NCBI GenBank assembly: GCA_045541875.1
Contig: JAZQJX010000099.1
Location: 13,104-77,103, forward strand
Source of the DNA: RGIG1828 sp045541875
Lineage (GTDB): Bacteria; Bacillota; Clostridia; UMGS1810
Reading direction: 5' to 3'
Length of the DNA stretch: 64,000 nt
This document shows, piece by piece, positions 27,062 to 35,938 of the stretch. Under the pieces are notes generated by a model, which ran no database searches, was not told where the DNA came from, and saw only the letters and a list, made by a program, of their open reading frames with translations. How positions within the stretch are numbered: position 1 is the first letter of the stretch; each line of letters opens with the position of its first letter. The translations under genes and the position numbers were made by a program.

Positions 27062-28446
27062 AACTTTTCAACAGTATGTCAGGAAAAAAAGAAGAATTTG
27101 TTCCCATTGAAGAGGGCAAAGTAAAAATGTATTCCTGCGGACCTACCGTATATAACTATTTCCACATAGGAAACGCACGTCCCTTCATAATTTTTGACAC
27201 TTTAAGAAGATACTTTGAATACAGAGGTTATGAGGTGAGTTTTGTTCAGAATTTCACAGATATTGACGATAAAATGATAAAACGTGCCAATGAAGAAAAT
27301 ATAACAGTAAGAGAACTTGCTGACAGATTCATTGACGAATATTTTAAAGATGCAAAAGGTCTTGGCATAAAAGAGGCAACAGTTCATCCCAGAGCAACAG
27401 AAAATATTGATTCCATAATTGAAATCATAAAAAATCTTGAAGAAAAAGGCTACGCATATAACGTTGACGGCGATGTATATTTCAGCGTTAAAAAGTTTAA
27501 AGATTACGGAAAACTTTCTCATCAGCCTTTGGAAAATCTTGAACTTGGTGCAAGAATTGAAGTGGGAGACAAGAAAAGAGATCCAATGGACTTTGCAGTA
27601 TGGAAGGCAAAAAAAGAGGGCGAACCTGCATGGGAGAGTCCCTGGGGTGAGGGAAGACCCGGATGGCATATTGAGTGTAGTGCTATGGCAACAAGGTTTT
27701 TGGGTGAGACCATAGATATTCACTCAGGCGGAAAAGATCTTATTTTCCCGCACCACGAAAACGAGATTGCACAGAGTGAATGTGCTCACGGTAAGACGTT
27801 TGCAAACTACTGGCTTCACAACGGATATATTAATGTCAACAATCAGAAGATGAGCAAATCTCTCGGCAATTTCTTCACAGTAAGAGATGTTGTAAAAGAA
27901 TTTGAATATATAGTAATCAGATTCTTCATGCTTTCTGCTCACTACCGCAATCCCATAAACTTCAGTCATGATCTTTTGATGCAGGCAAAATCCGGACTCG
28001 AAAGAATCAATACGTGTATAGACAATCTTGTTTTTCTTTCAGAATCTGCACAAGGTGAAACATCTTGCGATGAAAACATACAGGCTCTTGATGGATTCAA
28101 AGATAATTTCATAACTGCTATGGATGATGACATCAATACTGCAGATGCCATTTCAGTTATTTTTGATATTGTTAAGTATGCAAACACTAATTTTAATGAA
28201 AATACATCAAAGACAACCTTGGAATATACAATCTCACTTTTAAAAGAACTTATGAATGTTCTGGGAATTTTAAAAGAAGATTCAAATGATTTTCTTGATT
28301 CTGATATTGAAGCACTCATAGAAGAAAGAAACAACGCAAGAAAGAACAAAGATTTTAAACGTGCGGACGAAATCCGTGATATGCTTAAAGACGCCGGAAT
28401 CATTCTCGAGGATACCAGAGGCGGAGTAAAATGGAAAAGAGCGTAA
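27058..28446 (+). CDS. cysS: Cysteinyl-tRNA synthetase
   Basis: Class I synthetase of 462 residues. Its N-terminus MKLFNSMSGKKEEF and SCGPTVYNYFHIGNARP (HIGH-type motif plus zinc Cys) are diagnostic; GWHIECSAMA and HHENEIAQSE carry the remaining zinc ligands, and QKMSKSLGNF is the KMSKS loop. The C-terminal DALR and anticodon region ends IILEDTRGGVKWKR. It shares an ATGA overlap with cysE, the common cysE-cysS arrangement of Firmicutes, and is followed after 1 base by Mini-RNase III. Confidence 0.96.
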   Translation: MKLFNSMSGKKEEFVPIEEGKVKMYSCGPTVYNYFHIGNARPFIIFDTLRRYFEYRGYEVSFVQNFTDIDDKMIKRANEENITVRELADRFIDEYFKDAKGLGIKEATVHPRATENIDSIIEIIKNLEEKGYAYNVDGDVYFSVKKFKDYGKLSHQPLENLELGARIEVGDKKRDPMDFAVWKAKKEGEPAWESPWGEGRPGWHIECSAMATRFLGETIDIHSGGKDLIFPHHENEIAQSECAHGKTFANYWLHNGYINVNNQKMSKSLGNFFTVRDVVKEFEYIVIRFFMLSAHYRNPINFSHDLLMQAKSGLERINTCIDNLVFLSESAQGETSCDENIQALDGFKDNFITAMDDDINTADAISVIFDIVKYANTNFNENTSKTTLEYTISLLKELMNVLGILKEDSNDFLDSDIEALIEERNNARKNKDFKRADEIRDMLKDAGIILEDTRGGVKWKRA

Positions 28447-28447
28447 T

Positions 28448-28852
28448 ATGACAGAATTTGATATTTTGATAAATGCAGATCAGGTTTCCCCCTTATCTCT
28501 TGCATATATAGGAGATGCAGTGTATGAACTCTACATTCGTTCATACATTATGCATTCTGTTAATATGCCTGTTGCAAAACTTCATAAAGCGGCAACAAAG
28601 TTTGTTAGTGCAAAGTCACAGTCTAAGATTTATCATATGATAAAAGACAGCCTCACCGAGGAAGAAAATACAGTTTTCAAACGTGGCAGGAATGCACATT
28701 CATATACAAGTGCCAAAAATGCAGACATTGTTCAATATCGCATTGCAACAGGTCTTGAGGCACTAATTGGTTATCTCTATATAAAAAAAGACACAGAGCG
28801 TCTTGAACAAATAATTTCCATGTGCATACGCTGTGCAGAATCCGAAGAATAA
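28448..28852 (+). CDS. mrnC: Mini-ribonuclease 3
   Basis: A 134-residue RNase III catalytic domain without an RNA-binding domain, as in B. subtilis MrnC, which matures 23S rRNA precursor. Motifs: PLSLAYIGDAVYELYIR (conserved signature with catalytic Asp), KFVSAKSQSK, FKRGRNAHSYTSAKNADIVQ and TGLEALIGYLYI (second acidic cluster). It directly follows cysS, the same order as in Bacillus. Confidence 0.93.
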   Translation: MTEFDILINADQVSPLSLAYIGDAVYELYIRSYIMHSVNMPVAKLHKAATKFVSAKSQSKIYHMIKDSLTEEENTVFKRGRNAHSYTSAKNADIVQYRIATGLEALIGYLYIKKDTERLEQIISMCIRCAESEE

Positions 28853-28892
28853 AAATTTGTAAAGGAACAAAGTATATTTCAGAGGTGACAAT

Positions 28893-29726
28893 ATGGAACT
28901 TTTGAAAAAATACTCTGCAATAATCTTTGGATGTATTACATCTGGAGCAGGAATAGGACTTTTTCTTTCACCCGGAAAAATTGCCGCAGGCGGGGCGTCG
29001 GGAATTGGGATTTTGTTATATAATCTTTTTTCGTTTCCTGTTTCACTTACAGTCATAATAATTAATGCTTTGCTTGTTATAATAGGCTACAGATATCTTG
29101 AAAAATCTGTTATTGTAAAAACAGTAGTATCAACTTTGTTTCTGTCAGTATTTATTGAAATATTTTCAAAGGTATCACTTGGATTTAGTGATCCGATAAT
29201 ATCTTGTGCATATGGGGGAACATTGGTAGGACTTGGTTCAGGCATTGTTATAAATTCAGGATCGTCAACCGGTGGAAGTGATTTCGGTGCAGTAATTTTG
29301 CATAGATTCATACCTTTTGTGTCAGTGCCAAGGTTAATGCTTTTTATTGACCTTGCAATAGCAATGGTATCCGGCGGAGCGTTTTCTGATATTTCCCTGA
29401 TGTTATATGCAGTTGCGGCACTTTTCATTGCATCTAAATCAGCAGAATTTGTTATTGAAGGTGTTAATTTTTCAAAACTGATATTCATAATCAGCGATAA
29501 AAACGACGAAATAGCAAATTATATAATTAATAAAATCAACAGAGGAGTCACGTCATTTGAAGCAAAAGGTGAGTTTTCGGGAATGGGAAAGAAAGTTCTT
29601 ATGTGCGCCCTTTCGCCCATTCAGTTTCCAAAACTTAAATCATATATTCACTCAAAAGACAAAAATGCATTTATAATTCTTTCCGATGCGAGAAATGTGT
29701 TCGGCGAGGGTTTTAATATGGAATAG
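28893..29726 (+). CDS. YitT-family membrane protein (DUF161 plus DUF2179)
   Basis: A 277-residue protein with an N-terminal membrane domain of five to six helices (SGAGIGLFLSPGKIAAGGAS is the typical first-helix motif; GSGIVINSGSSTGGSDFGAV the signature loop) and a C-terminal cytosolic DUF2179 domain (VTSFEAKGEFSGMGKKVLMC, then IILSDARNVFGEGF). YitT-like proteins are widespread in Firmicutes; their role is not settled. AGAGGTGAC precedes the ATG. Gaps of 40 and 22 bases tie it loosely to mrnC and the transketolase genes. Confidence 0.9.
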   Translation: MELLKKYSAIIFGCITSGAGIGLFLSPGKIAAGGASGIGILLYNLFSFPVSLTVIIINALLVIIGYRYLEKSVIVKTVVSTLFLSVFIEIFSKVSLGFSDPIISCAYGGTLVGLGSGIVINSGSSTGGSDFGAVILHRFIPFVSVPRLMLFIDLAIAMVSGGAFSDISLMLYAVAALFIASKSAEFVIEGVNFSKLIFIISDKNDEIANYIINKINRGVTSFEAKGEFSGMGKKVLMCALSPIQFPKLKSYIHSKDKNAFIILSDARNVFGEGFNME

Positions 29727-29748
29727 AAAAACAGGGAGGAATAGGGTT

Positions 29749-30597
29749 ATGTTAACCAATACACAACTTGAACTTACAGCTTACAAAATCAGAAGACACG
29801 CCATTGATGGTGTGTATAGTGCTGCTTCGGGACATCCGGGCGGTTCACTCTCAATATCGGACATATTGTCTGTGTTGTATTTCGACGAAATGAATGTTGA
29901 TCCTAAAGATCCTCAAAATCCTTCAAGAGACAGATTTGTCCTTTCAAAAGGTCACTGTGCTCCTGCACTCTACGGTGCACTTGCAGAAAAAGGATTTATT
30001 CCAAAAGAGGACATTAAAACTTTGAGGAAATCAGACAGTTACCTTCAGGGACATCCTGACATGAAATCAATTCCCGGCGTTGATATGTCAACCGGTTCTC
30101 TTGGTCAGGGCATATGTGCTGCAAACGGAATGGCACTGGCTGCAAAACTTGATAATAAAGACTATAGAGTATACACAATTTTAGGAGACGGCGAACTTGA
30201 AGAAGGACAAGTATGGGAAGCTGCAATGTTTGCATCCCACTATAAACTTGATAATCTCACTGCATTTGTAGACTTTAACGGACTTCAGATTGACGGAGAC
30301 ATAACAGAGGTTATGAATCCTACTCCCATTGATAAAAAATTTGAGGCATTTGGCTGGAATGTTCTTGTTATTGATGCTCATAACTTTGACGAAATAAAAA
30401 ATGCCATAAAGACAGCAAAAGAAACAAAAGGCAAACCCACAGTTATAGTTGCAAAAAGCATAAAAGGAAAAGGTGTTTCCTATATGGAAAATAATGCCGC
30501 ATGGCACGGAAATGCTCCTAAAGAAGCAGATTACATAATTGCAATTAATGAAATTGATGCAAAAATAAAAGAACTGGAGGCAAAAGTAAATGGCTGA
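29749..30597 (+). CDS. Transketolase, N-terminal (thiamine-diphosphate pyrophosphate-binding) subunit
   Basis: The split transketolase N-terminal subunit (282 residues) binds the diphosphate end of thiamine diphosphate: AASGHPGGSLSISDILSVLY, LSKGHCAPALYGAL, STGSLGQGICAANGMALA and the GDGELEEGQVWEAAMFASH metal motif. ATG29749 follows GGGAGGAATAGG; the in-frame upstream extension overlaps yitT and is rejected. It shares an 8-base overlap with the C-terminal subunit gene, so the two are translationally coupled. Pentose-phosphate carbon shuffling. Confidence 0.94.
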   Translation: MLTNTQLELTAYKIRRHAIDGVYSAASGHPGGSLSISDILSVLYFDEMNVDPKDPQNPSRDRFVLSKGHCAPALYGALAEKGFIPKEDIKTLRKSDSYLQGHPDMKSIPGVDMSTGSLGQGICAANGMALAAKLDNKDYRVYTILGDGELEEGQVWEAAMFASHYKLDNLTAFVDFNGLQIDGDITEVMNPTPIDKKFEAFGWNVLVIDAHNFDEIKNAIKTAKETKGKPTVIVAKSIKGKGVSYMENNAAWHGNAPKEADYIIAINEIDAKIKELEAKVNG

Positions 30598-31534
30598 TGT
30601 AAAGAAAATCGCAACCAGAGAATCATATGGTAATGCTCTTGCAGAACTTGGTGAAAAATATGATATCATAGTGCTTGATGCCGACCTTTCAAAATCCACC
30701 AAAACAGAGGTTTTCAAAAAGAAATTTCCGGAAAGATTCATAAATATGGGAATTGCGGAAGCAAATATGATGAGTACTGCGGCAGGTCTTGCGTCATGTG
30801 GAAAAACCGTATTTGCAAGTTCATTTGCAATGTTTGCCGCAGGAAGAGCATTTGAACAGATAAGAAACTCTATTTGTTATCCCTGCCTCAATGTAAAAAT
30901 CGGCGCAACTCATGCCGGTATCTCTGTTGGTGAAGACGGTGCAACTCACCAGTGCCTTGAAGATATATCTCTTATGAGAACTCTTCCTAATATGGTTGTT
31001 ATTAACCCTGCAGATGACACGGAAGCGAAAGCGGCAGTTGAGGCTGCAGTAAAACACAACGGACCTGTATATCTGAGATTTGGAAGGCTCAGCGTGCCTG
31101 TAATTTTTGACGATTCCTACAAATTTGAAATCGGAAAAGGTGTTATGCTTAAAGAAGGAACAGACGTAACACTTGTTGCAACAGGACTTTTGGTTGAAAC
31201 TGCACTCAAAGCATCTGAAATTCTTGCAAGCGAAGGAATAAGTGCAAGGGTAATTAACATTGCAACCATAAAACCCATAGACAGAGAAATAATTGCAAAG
31301 GCAGCAATGGAAACCGGCGCTCTCGTGTCATGTGAAGAACACAATATTATAGGTGGTCTTGGAAGTGCTGTTGCTGAAGTCCTTTGTGAAACTCATCCCG
31401 CATCTCTTATGAGAATCGGAACACAAGATGTATTTGGTAAATCAGGTAAACCTGATAAATTATTTGAGGATTATGGTCTCACTGCAGAAGCGATTGTTGA
31501 ATCTGCAAAAAAAGCAATATCTTTAAAAAAATAA
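30590..31534 (+). CDS. Transketolase, C-terminal (pyrimidine-binding) subunit
   Basis: The partner subunit, 314 residues: the N-terminal pyrimidine domain has VLDADLSKSTKT, FINMGIAEANMMSTAAGLA (catalytic Glu) and FAMFAAGRAFEQIRNS; GATHAGISVGEDGATHQCLE is a signature block. The transketolase C-terminal domain (GTDVTLVATGLLVETAL to DVFGKSGKPDKL) follows. Together with the preceding gene it forms one heteromeric enzyme, as usual in Clostridia and Archaea. Confidence 0.94.
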   Translation: MADVKKIATRESYGNALAELGEKYDIIVLDADLSKSTKTEVFKKKFPERFINMGIAEANMMSTAAGLASCGKTVFASSFAMFAAGRAFEQIRNSICYPCLNVKIGATHAGISVGEDGATHQCLEDISLMRTLPNMVVINPADDTEAKAAVEAAVKHNGPVYLRFGRLSVPVIFDDSYKFEIGKGVMLKEGTDVTLVATGLLVETALKASEILASEGISARVINIATIKPIDREIIAKAAMETGALVSCEEHNIIGGLGSAVAEVLCETHPASLMRIGTQDVFGKSGKPDKLFEDYGLTAEAIVESAKKAISLKK

Positions 31535-31568
31535 ATTTAATACATAGTATGGAATTGGAGTGAGACAA

Positions 31569-32330
31569 GTGCCTGACAATACATGGAAAAACAGTAAGGG
31601 AAAAAAGAAGTTTTTTATCTTGTTTTCAATATTCGCTGTGATTTGTCTTGCTCTTTTCCTGACATACTTTATCGGGATACGCTTTATGCGGATTGCATCA
31701 TCCGGGGTTGAGTTCAGAGATTTCATTCAAAGTTACGGATTTTTTGGAATATTTGTGGCGATAGGGATTCAGTTTCTTCAGGTGTTTATTGCCCTTATTC
31801 CCGGAGAAGTAATAGAAATAGGAATCGGGTTTGCCTACGGATGGATTGGTGGTACAATTCTTTCTCTCGTTGGAGTCGGAATGGCATCATTTGTTATTTT
31901 TGCACTAACCAAAAGATTCGGAGTCAGACTTGTGGAGATTTTTGTCTCTCCGGGCAAAATTAATGAATTGAGATTTATAAACAGTGAAGAAAAATTAAGA
32001 AGATTTACATTCATTGTATATCTTCTGCCCGGAACACCAAAAGACCTTTTAACTTACTTTCTTGGTCTCACGAAAATGAATATAAAAGATTTTTTAACCA
32101 TAACACTTTTTGCACGAATACCGTCTGTGATTTCGTCCGTAGTGGGCGGTAATCTCATAGGGGAAAGGCAATATTTTAAAGCAATTGTTCTTTTTCTAAT
32201 AACAGCGTTGGTCAGTCTTGCAGGTTTAAAAGTTTATGGTATACTTATGGAAAAGTTGAAAAAAAGATCGCAAAACAGAAAAGAATTTATTAAAAATATA
32301 ATCAATAGAAGAAATAAAGACAGAATCTAA
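31569..32330 (+). CDS. TVP38/TMEM64 (DedA-superfamily) membrane protein
   Basis: Five or six hydrophobic segments and the SNARE-associated/VTT motifs (FFGIFVAIGIQFLQVFIALI, PGEVIEIGIGFAYGWIGGTI, FIVYLLPGTPKDLLTYFLGL) identify the family, implicated in lipid scrambling or membrane homeostasis. GTG31569 is chosen over GTG31560 since GGAG (31557-31560) is 8 bases upstream of it. The 253-residue protein ends in a basic tail (KKRSQNRKEFIKNIINRRNK). It sits between transketolase and rex. Confidence 0.88.
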   Translation: MPDNTWKNSKGKKKFFILFSIFAVICLALFLTYFIGIRFMRIASSGVEFRDFIQSYGFFGIFVAIGIQFLQVFIALIPGEVIEIGIGFAYGWIGGTILSLVGVGMASFVIFALTKRFGVRLVEIFVSPGKINELRFINSEEKLRRFTFIVYLLPGTPKDLLTYFLGLTKMNIKDFLTITLFARIPSVISSVVGGNLIGERQYFKAIVLFLITALVSLAGLKVYGILMEKLKKRSQNRKEFIKNIINRRNKDRI

Positions 32331-32352
32331 CAAAGGAAAGGAGGCAGTATAT

Positions 32353-32991
32353 ATGACAAATAGACATGTACCTCTTGTAGTTATTAAAAGACTTCCAAGA
32401 TATCATCGTTATCTCGGAGAACTTCTTGACAATAAAATATATAGGGTTTCATCAACTGAACTAAGTGAAAAAATGGGTGTTACTGCTTCTCAGATACGTC
32501 AGGACCTTAACTATTTTGGTGGTTTTGGTCAGCAGGGGTATGGATATAATGTTCAGATGCTTTATGATGCCATAACTACACTTTTAGGACTTAATAAAGG
32601 ATATAAAACGGTTATAATTGGTGCAGGTAATCTTGGCAGAGCACTTGCAAACTATGCCGGATTTCCTAAAAGGGGATTTAATCTTATAGGTATTTTTGAC
32701 ACAAATCCTGCTTTGATAGGGAAGGAAATTTCAGGTCAGATAATAAAACATTATGACGATGCAAAGGACTTCATAGAGGCAGAAAAACCCGACATTGCCA
32801 TTCTTGCTGTTCCGAAGGTGGCAGTTAACAAAGTTGCCGAAGATATGGTATCATATGGCATAAAGGCTCTCTGGAATTTTGCTCATGTAGATCTCGTTCT
32901 TCCCGGAGATGTAATAGTTGAAAATGTACACCTCAGTGATTCTTTGATGACGCTTTCATATCGTATGTCAGAGTTTGGTGAAAGAAAATGA
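32353..32991 (+). CDS. rex: Redox-sensing transcriptional repressor Rex
   Basis: The 212-residue protein has the Rex winged helix (VVIKRLPRYHRYLGELLDNK, MGVTASQIRQDLNYFGGFGQ) and a Rossmann NAD(H) domain (VIIGAGNLGRALANYAGF). The swapped C-terminal helix motif is degenerate but present (DSLMTLSYRMSEFG). It represses fermentation and respiration genes when NADH/NAD is low. AAAGGAGG precedes the ATG. Its 3' end overlaps the next gene by 4 bases. No perfect TTGTTAA-N4-TTAACAA operator was found by eye in the window. Confidence 0.95.
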   Translation: MTNRHVPLVVIKRLPRYHRYLGELLDNKIYRVSSTELSEKMGVTASQIRQDLNYFGGFGQQGYGYNVQMLYDAITTLLGLNKGYKTVIIGAGNLGRALANYAGFPKRGFNLIGIFDTNPALIGKEISGQIIKHYDDAKDFIEAEKPDIAILAVPKVAVNKVAEDMVSYGIKALWNFAHVDLVLPGDVIVENVHLSDSLMTLSYRMSEFGERK

Positions 32992-33803
32992 GAACAGTCG
33001 GTTTTTCAGGAAAAAGTGGATCAGGAAAAAGTTTCAAAGCACTTTCTGTTGCATCTGACAATGATGTAAAATTAATAGTTGATGACGGACTTCTGATATG
33101 TGAAGGAAAAGTTCTTGCAGGAAAATCGGCAAAAAAAGAAAAGAACAAATATGCATCTGTTCTGAGAGCAATATTCAATGATGATGAACACGCCAATCAG
33201 GTTAAAAAGGCAATAAAAAAATCCGGTGAAGATTCAATACTGATTCTCGGAACGAGCGAAAAAATGGTTAATCTTATAGCGGAAAAACTTGGAGTTTCAC
33301 CTGTAGATAAACACATTCACATTGAAGACGTGGCAACAACTCAGGAAATAAAAATTGCAAATGATATGAGGATAAGATACGGAAAACATGTTATACCTGT
33401 TCCTACCCTTGAAATCAAAAGAACGTTTTCGGGATATCTTCTCGATCCGATAACTTCAATAAAAAAACTTGCAGACGGACTTTTTGATAAGAATTCATCA
33501 GAACGCACAATCATAAGACCGACATACGGATATATGGGTGATTTTGAAATAACAGAAAAAGTACTTTGCCAGATTGCTCAGTATGAAGCATCAATTGTTG
33601 ACGGGGTTGCATCTGTGGATAAGGTCGTATATTATCAGAACAATTTCAAAAATGAATTCAGGATTGATGTGACTCTCAAATATGGATATAACTTTAAAAA
33701 TGTATGCTCATCCATTCAAACCCGAATTGCAGAATCGATTGACCATATGGCAGCCATATATATTGATTCGGTTGATGTGTGTGTTGTAAAGGTAAAAGTA
33801 TGA
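32988..33803 (+). CDS. P-loop NTPase fused to a C-terminal Asp23/Gls24-like domain
   Basis: The first 150 residues look like a small P-loop ATPase: the Walker A motif GKSGSGKS is at residues 8-15, a VDDGLLICEGK strand follows near 35 and SILILGTSEK further on. The last 110 residues (from GYMGDFEITEKVLCQIAQYE) follow the Asp23/Gls24 pattern; DVTLKYGYNFKNV and IAESIDHMA line up with the stand-alone Asp23 protein at 53744-54112. Asp23 domains are membrane-associated envelope stress proteins in cocci. The 4-base overlap with rex implies translational coupling. Function is unknown. Confidence 0.7.
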   Translation: MRTVGFSGKSGSGKSFKALSVASDNDVKLIVDDGLLICEGKVLAGKSAKKEKNKYASVLRAIFNDDEHANQVKKAIKKSGEDSILILGTSEKMVNLIAEKLGVSPVDKHIHIEDVATTQEIKIANDMRIRYGKHVIPVPTLEIKRTFSGYLLDPITSIKKLADGLFDKNSSERTIIRPTYGYMGDFEITEKVLCQIAQYEASIVDGVASVDKVVYYQNNFKNEFRIDVTLKYGYNFKNVCSSIQTRIAESIDHMAAIYIDSVDVCVVKVKV

Positions 33804-33809
33804 AGATGT

Positions 33810-33851
33810 AAAGATGTATGATAAGAACATATGAACTTGTCATACATCTTT
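33810..33851 (+). terminator. Intrinsic terminator of the cysE-rex-Asp23 unit
   Basis: AAAGATGTATGA (33810-33821) pairs with TCATACATCTTT (33840-33851), extended inwards by TAAG/CTTG, and followed by a T-run to 33855. Confidence 0.88.
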
Positions 33852-34005
33852 TTTTGATGAAAACATATTGGTTTTGGTTGGCGGTGTTAAACCTTATTTT
33901 GATTATTTTAATTTGAAAATGTTTCAAAAAAATCGACTTTTATCTTTCAAATTCAGAAAATTTGACGAAATTTTGAAATTTTAGCCTTTGAAACTTGCAA
34001 AAGTG

Positions 34006-34034
34006 TTGACTCAGTAACCTGTTGGTGCTATAAT
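34006..34034 (+). promoter_or_regulatory. Strong SigA promoter of gdhA
   Basis: TTGACT, 17-bp spacer, TATAAT; predicted start near 34041, which leaves a leader of about 150 bases. Confidence 0.75.
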
Positions 34035-34192
34035 GAATATTATATTTTTTGTATGGCAGATTTTCTAATTTATCTATTTCAGAAGATGCAGCTGTTTATG
34101 TTTCAACTGCACCATAGCCTGTCGGAATCATTCCCGTGGGTTAAAGTTGCAAATTCTGTTGTACCATTCCTAATTTCTGAGGAGGATAAAAA

Positions 34193-35548
34193 ATGAGTAT
34201 TAAAAATGCATATCTTGCAAAAGTAATGGATGATGTTGTAAAACGTCATCCGGGAGAAAAGGAATTTCATCAGGCAGTAAAAGAAGTTCTCGAATCTCTT
34301 GATCCCGTAATCGTAAGACATCCTGAATTTGAAGAAACAGGTCTCATTGACAGAATTGTAGAGCCTGAACGTCTTATCTGTTTCAGAGTATCATGGATTG
34401 ATGATCAGGGCAAAGTTCAGGTTAACAGAGGTTTCAGAGTTCAGTTTAACTCTTGTATCGGACCATATAAGGGCGGTCTTCGTTTCCATCCTTCAGTTTA
34501 TTCCGGTATCATAAAATTCCTTGGATTTGAACAGACATTCAAAAACAGTCTCACAGGTCTCCCCATTGGCGGAGGTAAAGGTGGTGCAGACTTTGACCCA
34601 AGAGGAAAGAGTGATGCAGAGATTATGAGATTCTGTCAGGCATTTATGACAGAACTTTACAGATTTATCGGTCCCGACGTTGACGTGCCTGCAGGAGATA
34701 TAGGCTGCGGAACAAAAGAAATCGGATATCTTTTCGGTCAGTACAAAAGAATCAAAGCCTGCTGGAACAGCGGAGTTCTCACAGGTAAAGGTTATGAATA
34801 TGGCGGATCTCATATCAGACCTGAGGCAACAGGATTTGGCGCTACATACTATACATGTGAAGTTCTTGGACATTTTGGTGAAGAACTTAAAGGAAAGACA
34901 GTTGCAGTGTCAGGTTTCGGTAATGTTGCATGGGGTGTTGCAAAAAAAGTTGCAGAACTTGGCGGTAAGGTTGTAACTCTTTCAGGTCCTGATGGTTACA
35001 TCTATGATCCTGACGGTGTAACAACAAGTGAAAAGATTGAATATATGCTGGAGATGAGAGCATCAGGACGTGACCGTGTTCAGGATTATGCTGATAAATT
35101 CGGTTGTGAATTCCATCCCGGTGAAAAACCCTGGGGCGTAAAGGTAGACATTTGTATGCCTTGTGCAACTCAGAATGAGATAGACGTTAAAGAGGCAACA
35201 AAAATTATTGATAATGGTACAAAATACTACATTGAAGTTGCAAATATGCCCACAACTGCAGAAGCATCAGCAATTCTTAAAGAAAAAGGTGTTATTATTG
35301 CTCCTTCAAAAGCAGTTAACGCCGGAGGTGTTGCAGTATCTGCTCTTGAAATGGCTCAGAACTCAATGAGATATAGTTGGACTGCAGAAGAAGTTGATGA
35401 AAAACTTAAGGGCATCATGGTAAACATTCATAATGTCTCAATGGCAGCAGCAGAAGAATACGGTCTTGGATATGACCTTGTGGCAGGTGCTAACATTGCA
35501 GGATTTATGAAAGTTGCAAAGGCTATGCTTGCACACGGTATTATCTGA
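34193..35548 (+). CDS. gdhA: NADP-type glutamate dehydrogenase
   Basis: The 451-residue enzyme aminates 2-oxoglutarate to glutamate for ammonia assimilation. Signature blocks: FNSCIGPYKGGLRFHPSVY, LPIGGGKGGADFDPRGKSD (catalytic Lys region), DVPAGDIGCGTKEIGYLFGQ and the Rossmann segment VAVSGFGNVAWGVAKK followed by VTLSGPDG, as in hexameric NADP-dependent bacterial enzymes. CTGAGGAGG is a strong ribosome site. It is monocistronic, with its own promoter, a long leader and a strong terminator. Confidence 0.96.
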   Translation: MSIKNAYLAKVMDDVVKRHPGEKEFHQAVKEVLESLDPVIVRHPEFEETGLIDRIVEPERLICFRVSWIDDQGKVQVNRGFRVQFNSCIGPYKGGLRFHPSVYSGIIKFLGFEQTFKNSLTGLPIGGGKGGADFDPRGKSDAEIMRFCQAFMTELYRFIGPDVDVPAGDIGCGTKEIGYLFGQYKRIKACWNSGVLTGKGYEYGGSHIRPEATGFGATYYTCEVLGHFGEELKGKTVAVSGFGNVAWGVAKKVAELGGKVVTLSGPDGYIYDPDGVTTSEKIEYMLEMRASGRDRVQDYADKFGCEFHPGEKPWGVKVDICMPCATQNEIDVKEATKIIDNGTKYYIEVANMPTTAEASAILKEKGVIIAPSKAVNAGGVAVSALEMAQNSMRYSWTAEEVDEKLKGIMVNIHNVSMAAAEEYGLGYDLVAGANIAGFMKVAKAMLAHGII

Positions 35549-35574
35549 TTATATTATGTAAAAGCAAATAATAA

Positions 35575-35612
35575 ATGGTCTGTAAAATCTGATTGTGGAT
35601 TTTACAGACCAT
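35575..35612. terminator. Bidirectional intrinsic terminator after gdhA
   Basis: ATGGTCTGTAAAATC (35575-35589) pairs perfectly with GATTTTACAGACCAT (35598-35612), followed by TTTTTG. It is shared with the convergent small-gene operon. Confidence 0.92.
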
Positions 35613-35623
35613 TTTTGTGTACA

Positions 35624-35926
35624 CTATAATAGTTCGCTTATAAGTATGAAACCGATAATAATTGGCATTAAAGGATCTTCACCGTCACCGTTTAATAAAA
35701 GGAAAATTAGCACACCGATAAGAAGCAAATCGTCTGCCTCAAGACCTGCAAGGAGAGATTTGTTTTTTTGCCCATATGCAGCTATTTCTGAGGATTCATT
35801 CTTTGAAACGTTATTTGTTTCGTGATTGTCAGCATATGTATCACCCCTCGCATGGGGGACAAAAACTTCGCCTGAATCATTTTCAGGGTTTACTCTGGCG
35901 TAACCGTCATAATATCTCCGATACAA
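35624..35926 (-). CDS. Small unknown protein with C-terminal hydrophobic segments
   Basis: The 100-residue product (TTG start, AAGGATG 9 bases upstream) has a charged N-terminal half (Arg/Tyr-rich start RRYYDGYARVNPENDSGE) and a C-terminal half with two short membrane helices (DDLLLIGVLIFLLLNG and DPLMPIIIGFILISELL). No family is recognised beyond similarity to short clostridial proteins. It is the last gene of a three-gene minus-strand operon (12-base gaps). A role in sporulation or the membrane is only a guess. Confidence 0.55.
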   Translation of the reverse strand: MYRRYYDGYARVNPENDSGEVFVPHARGDTYADNHETNNVSKNESSEIAAYGQKNKSLLAGLEADDLLLIGVLIFLLLNGDGEDPLMPIIIGFILISELL

Positions 35927-35938
35927 AATAACACATCC

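Larger units (their letters stand above)
33804..34192. other. 389-bp intergenic region holding a terminator, the gdhA promoter and a long leader
   Basis: It holds the terminator at 33810-33851, an AT-rich spacer with no credible gene, the promoter at 34006-34034 and then a leader of about 150 bases up to gdhA. The leader contains a TGCAG/CTGCA inverted repeat and an open 36-codon frame from 34086 that overlaps the gdhA start. Confidence 0.6.

Noticed and set aside
35595..35825. Plus-strand 76-codon frame over the last trio gene
   Set aside because: Starts inside the gdhA terminator and is antisense to a frame with a proper ribosome site and operon spacing.
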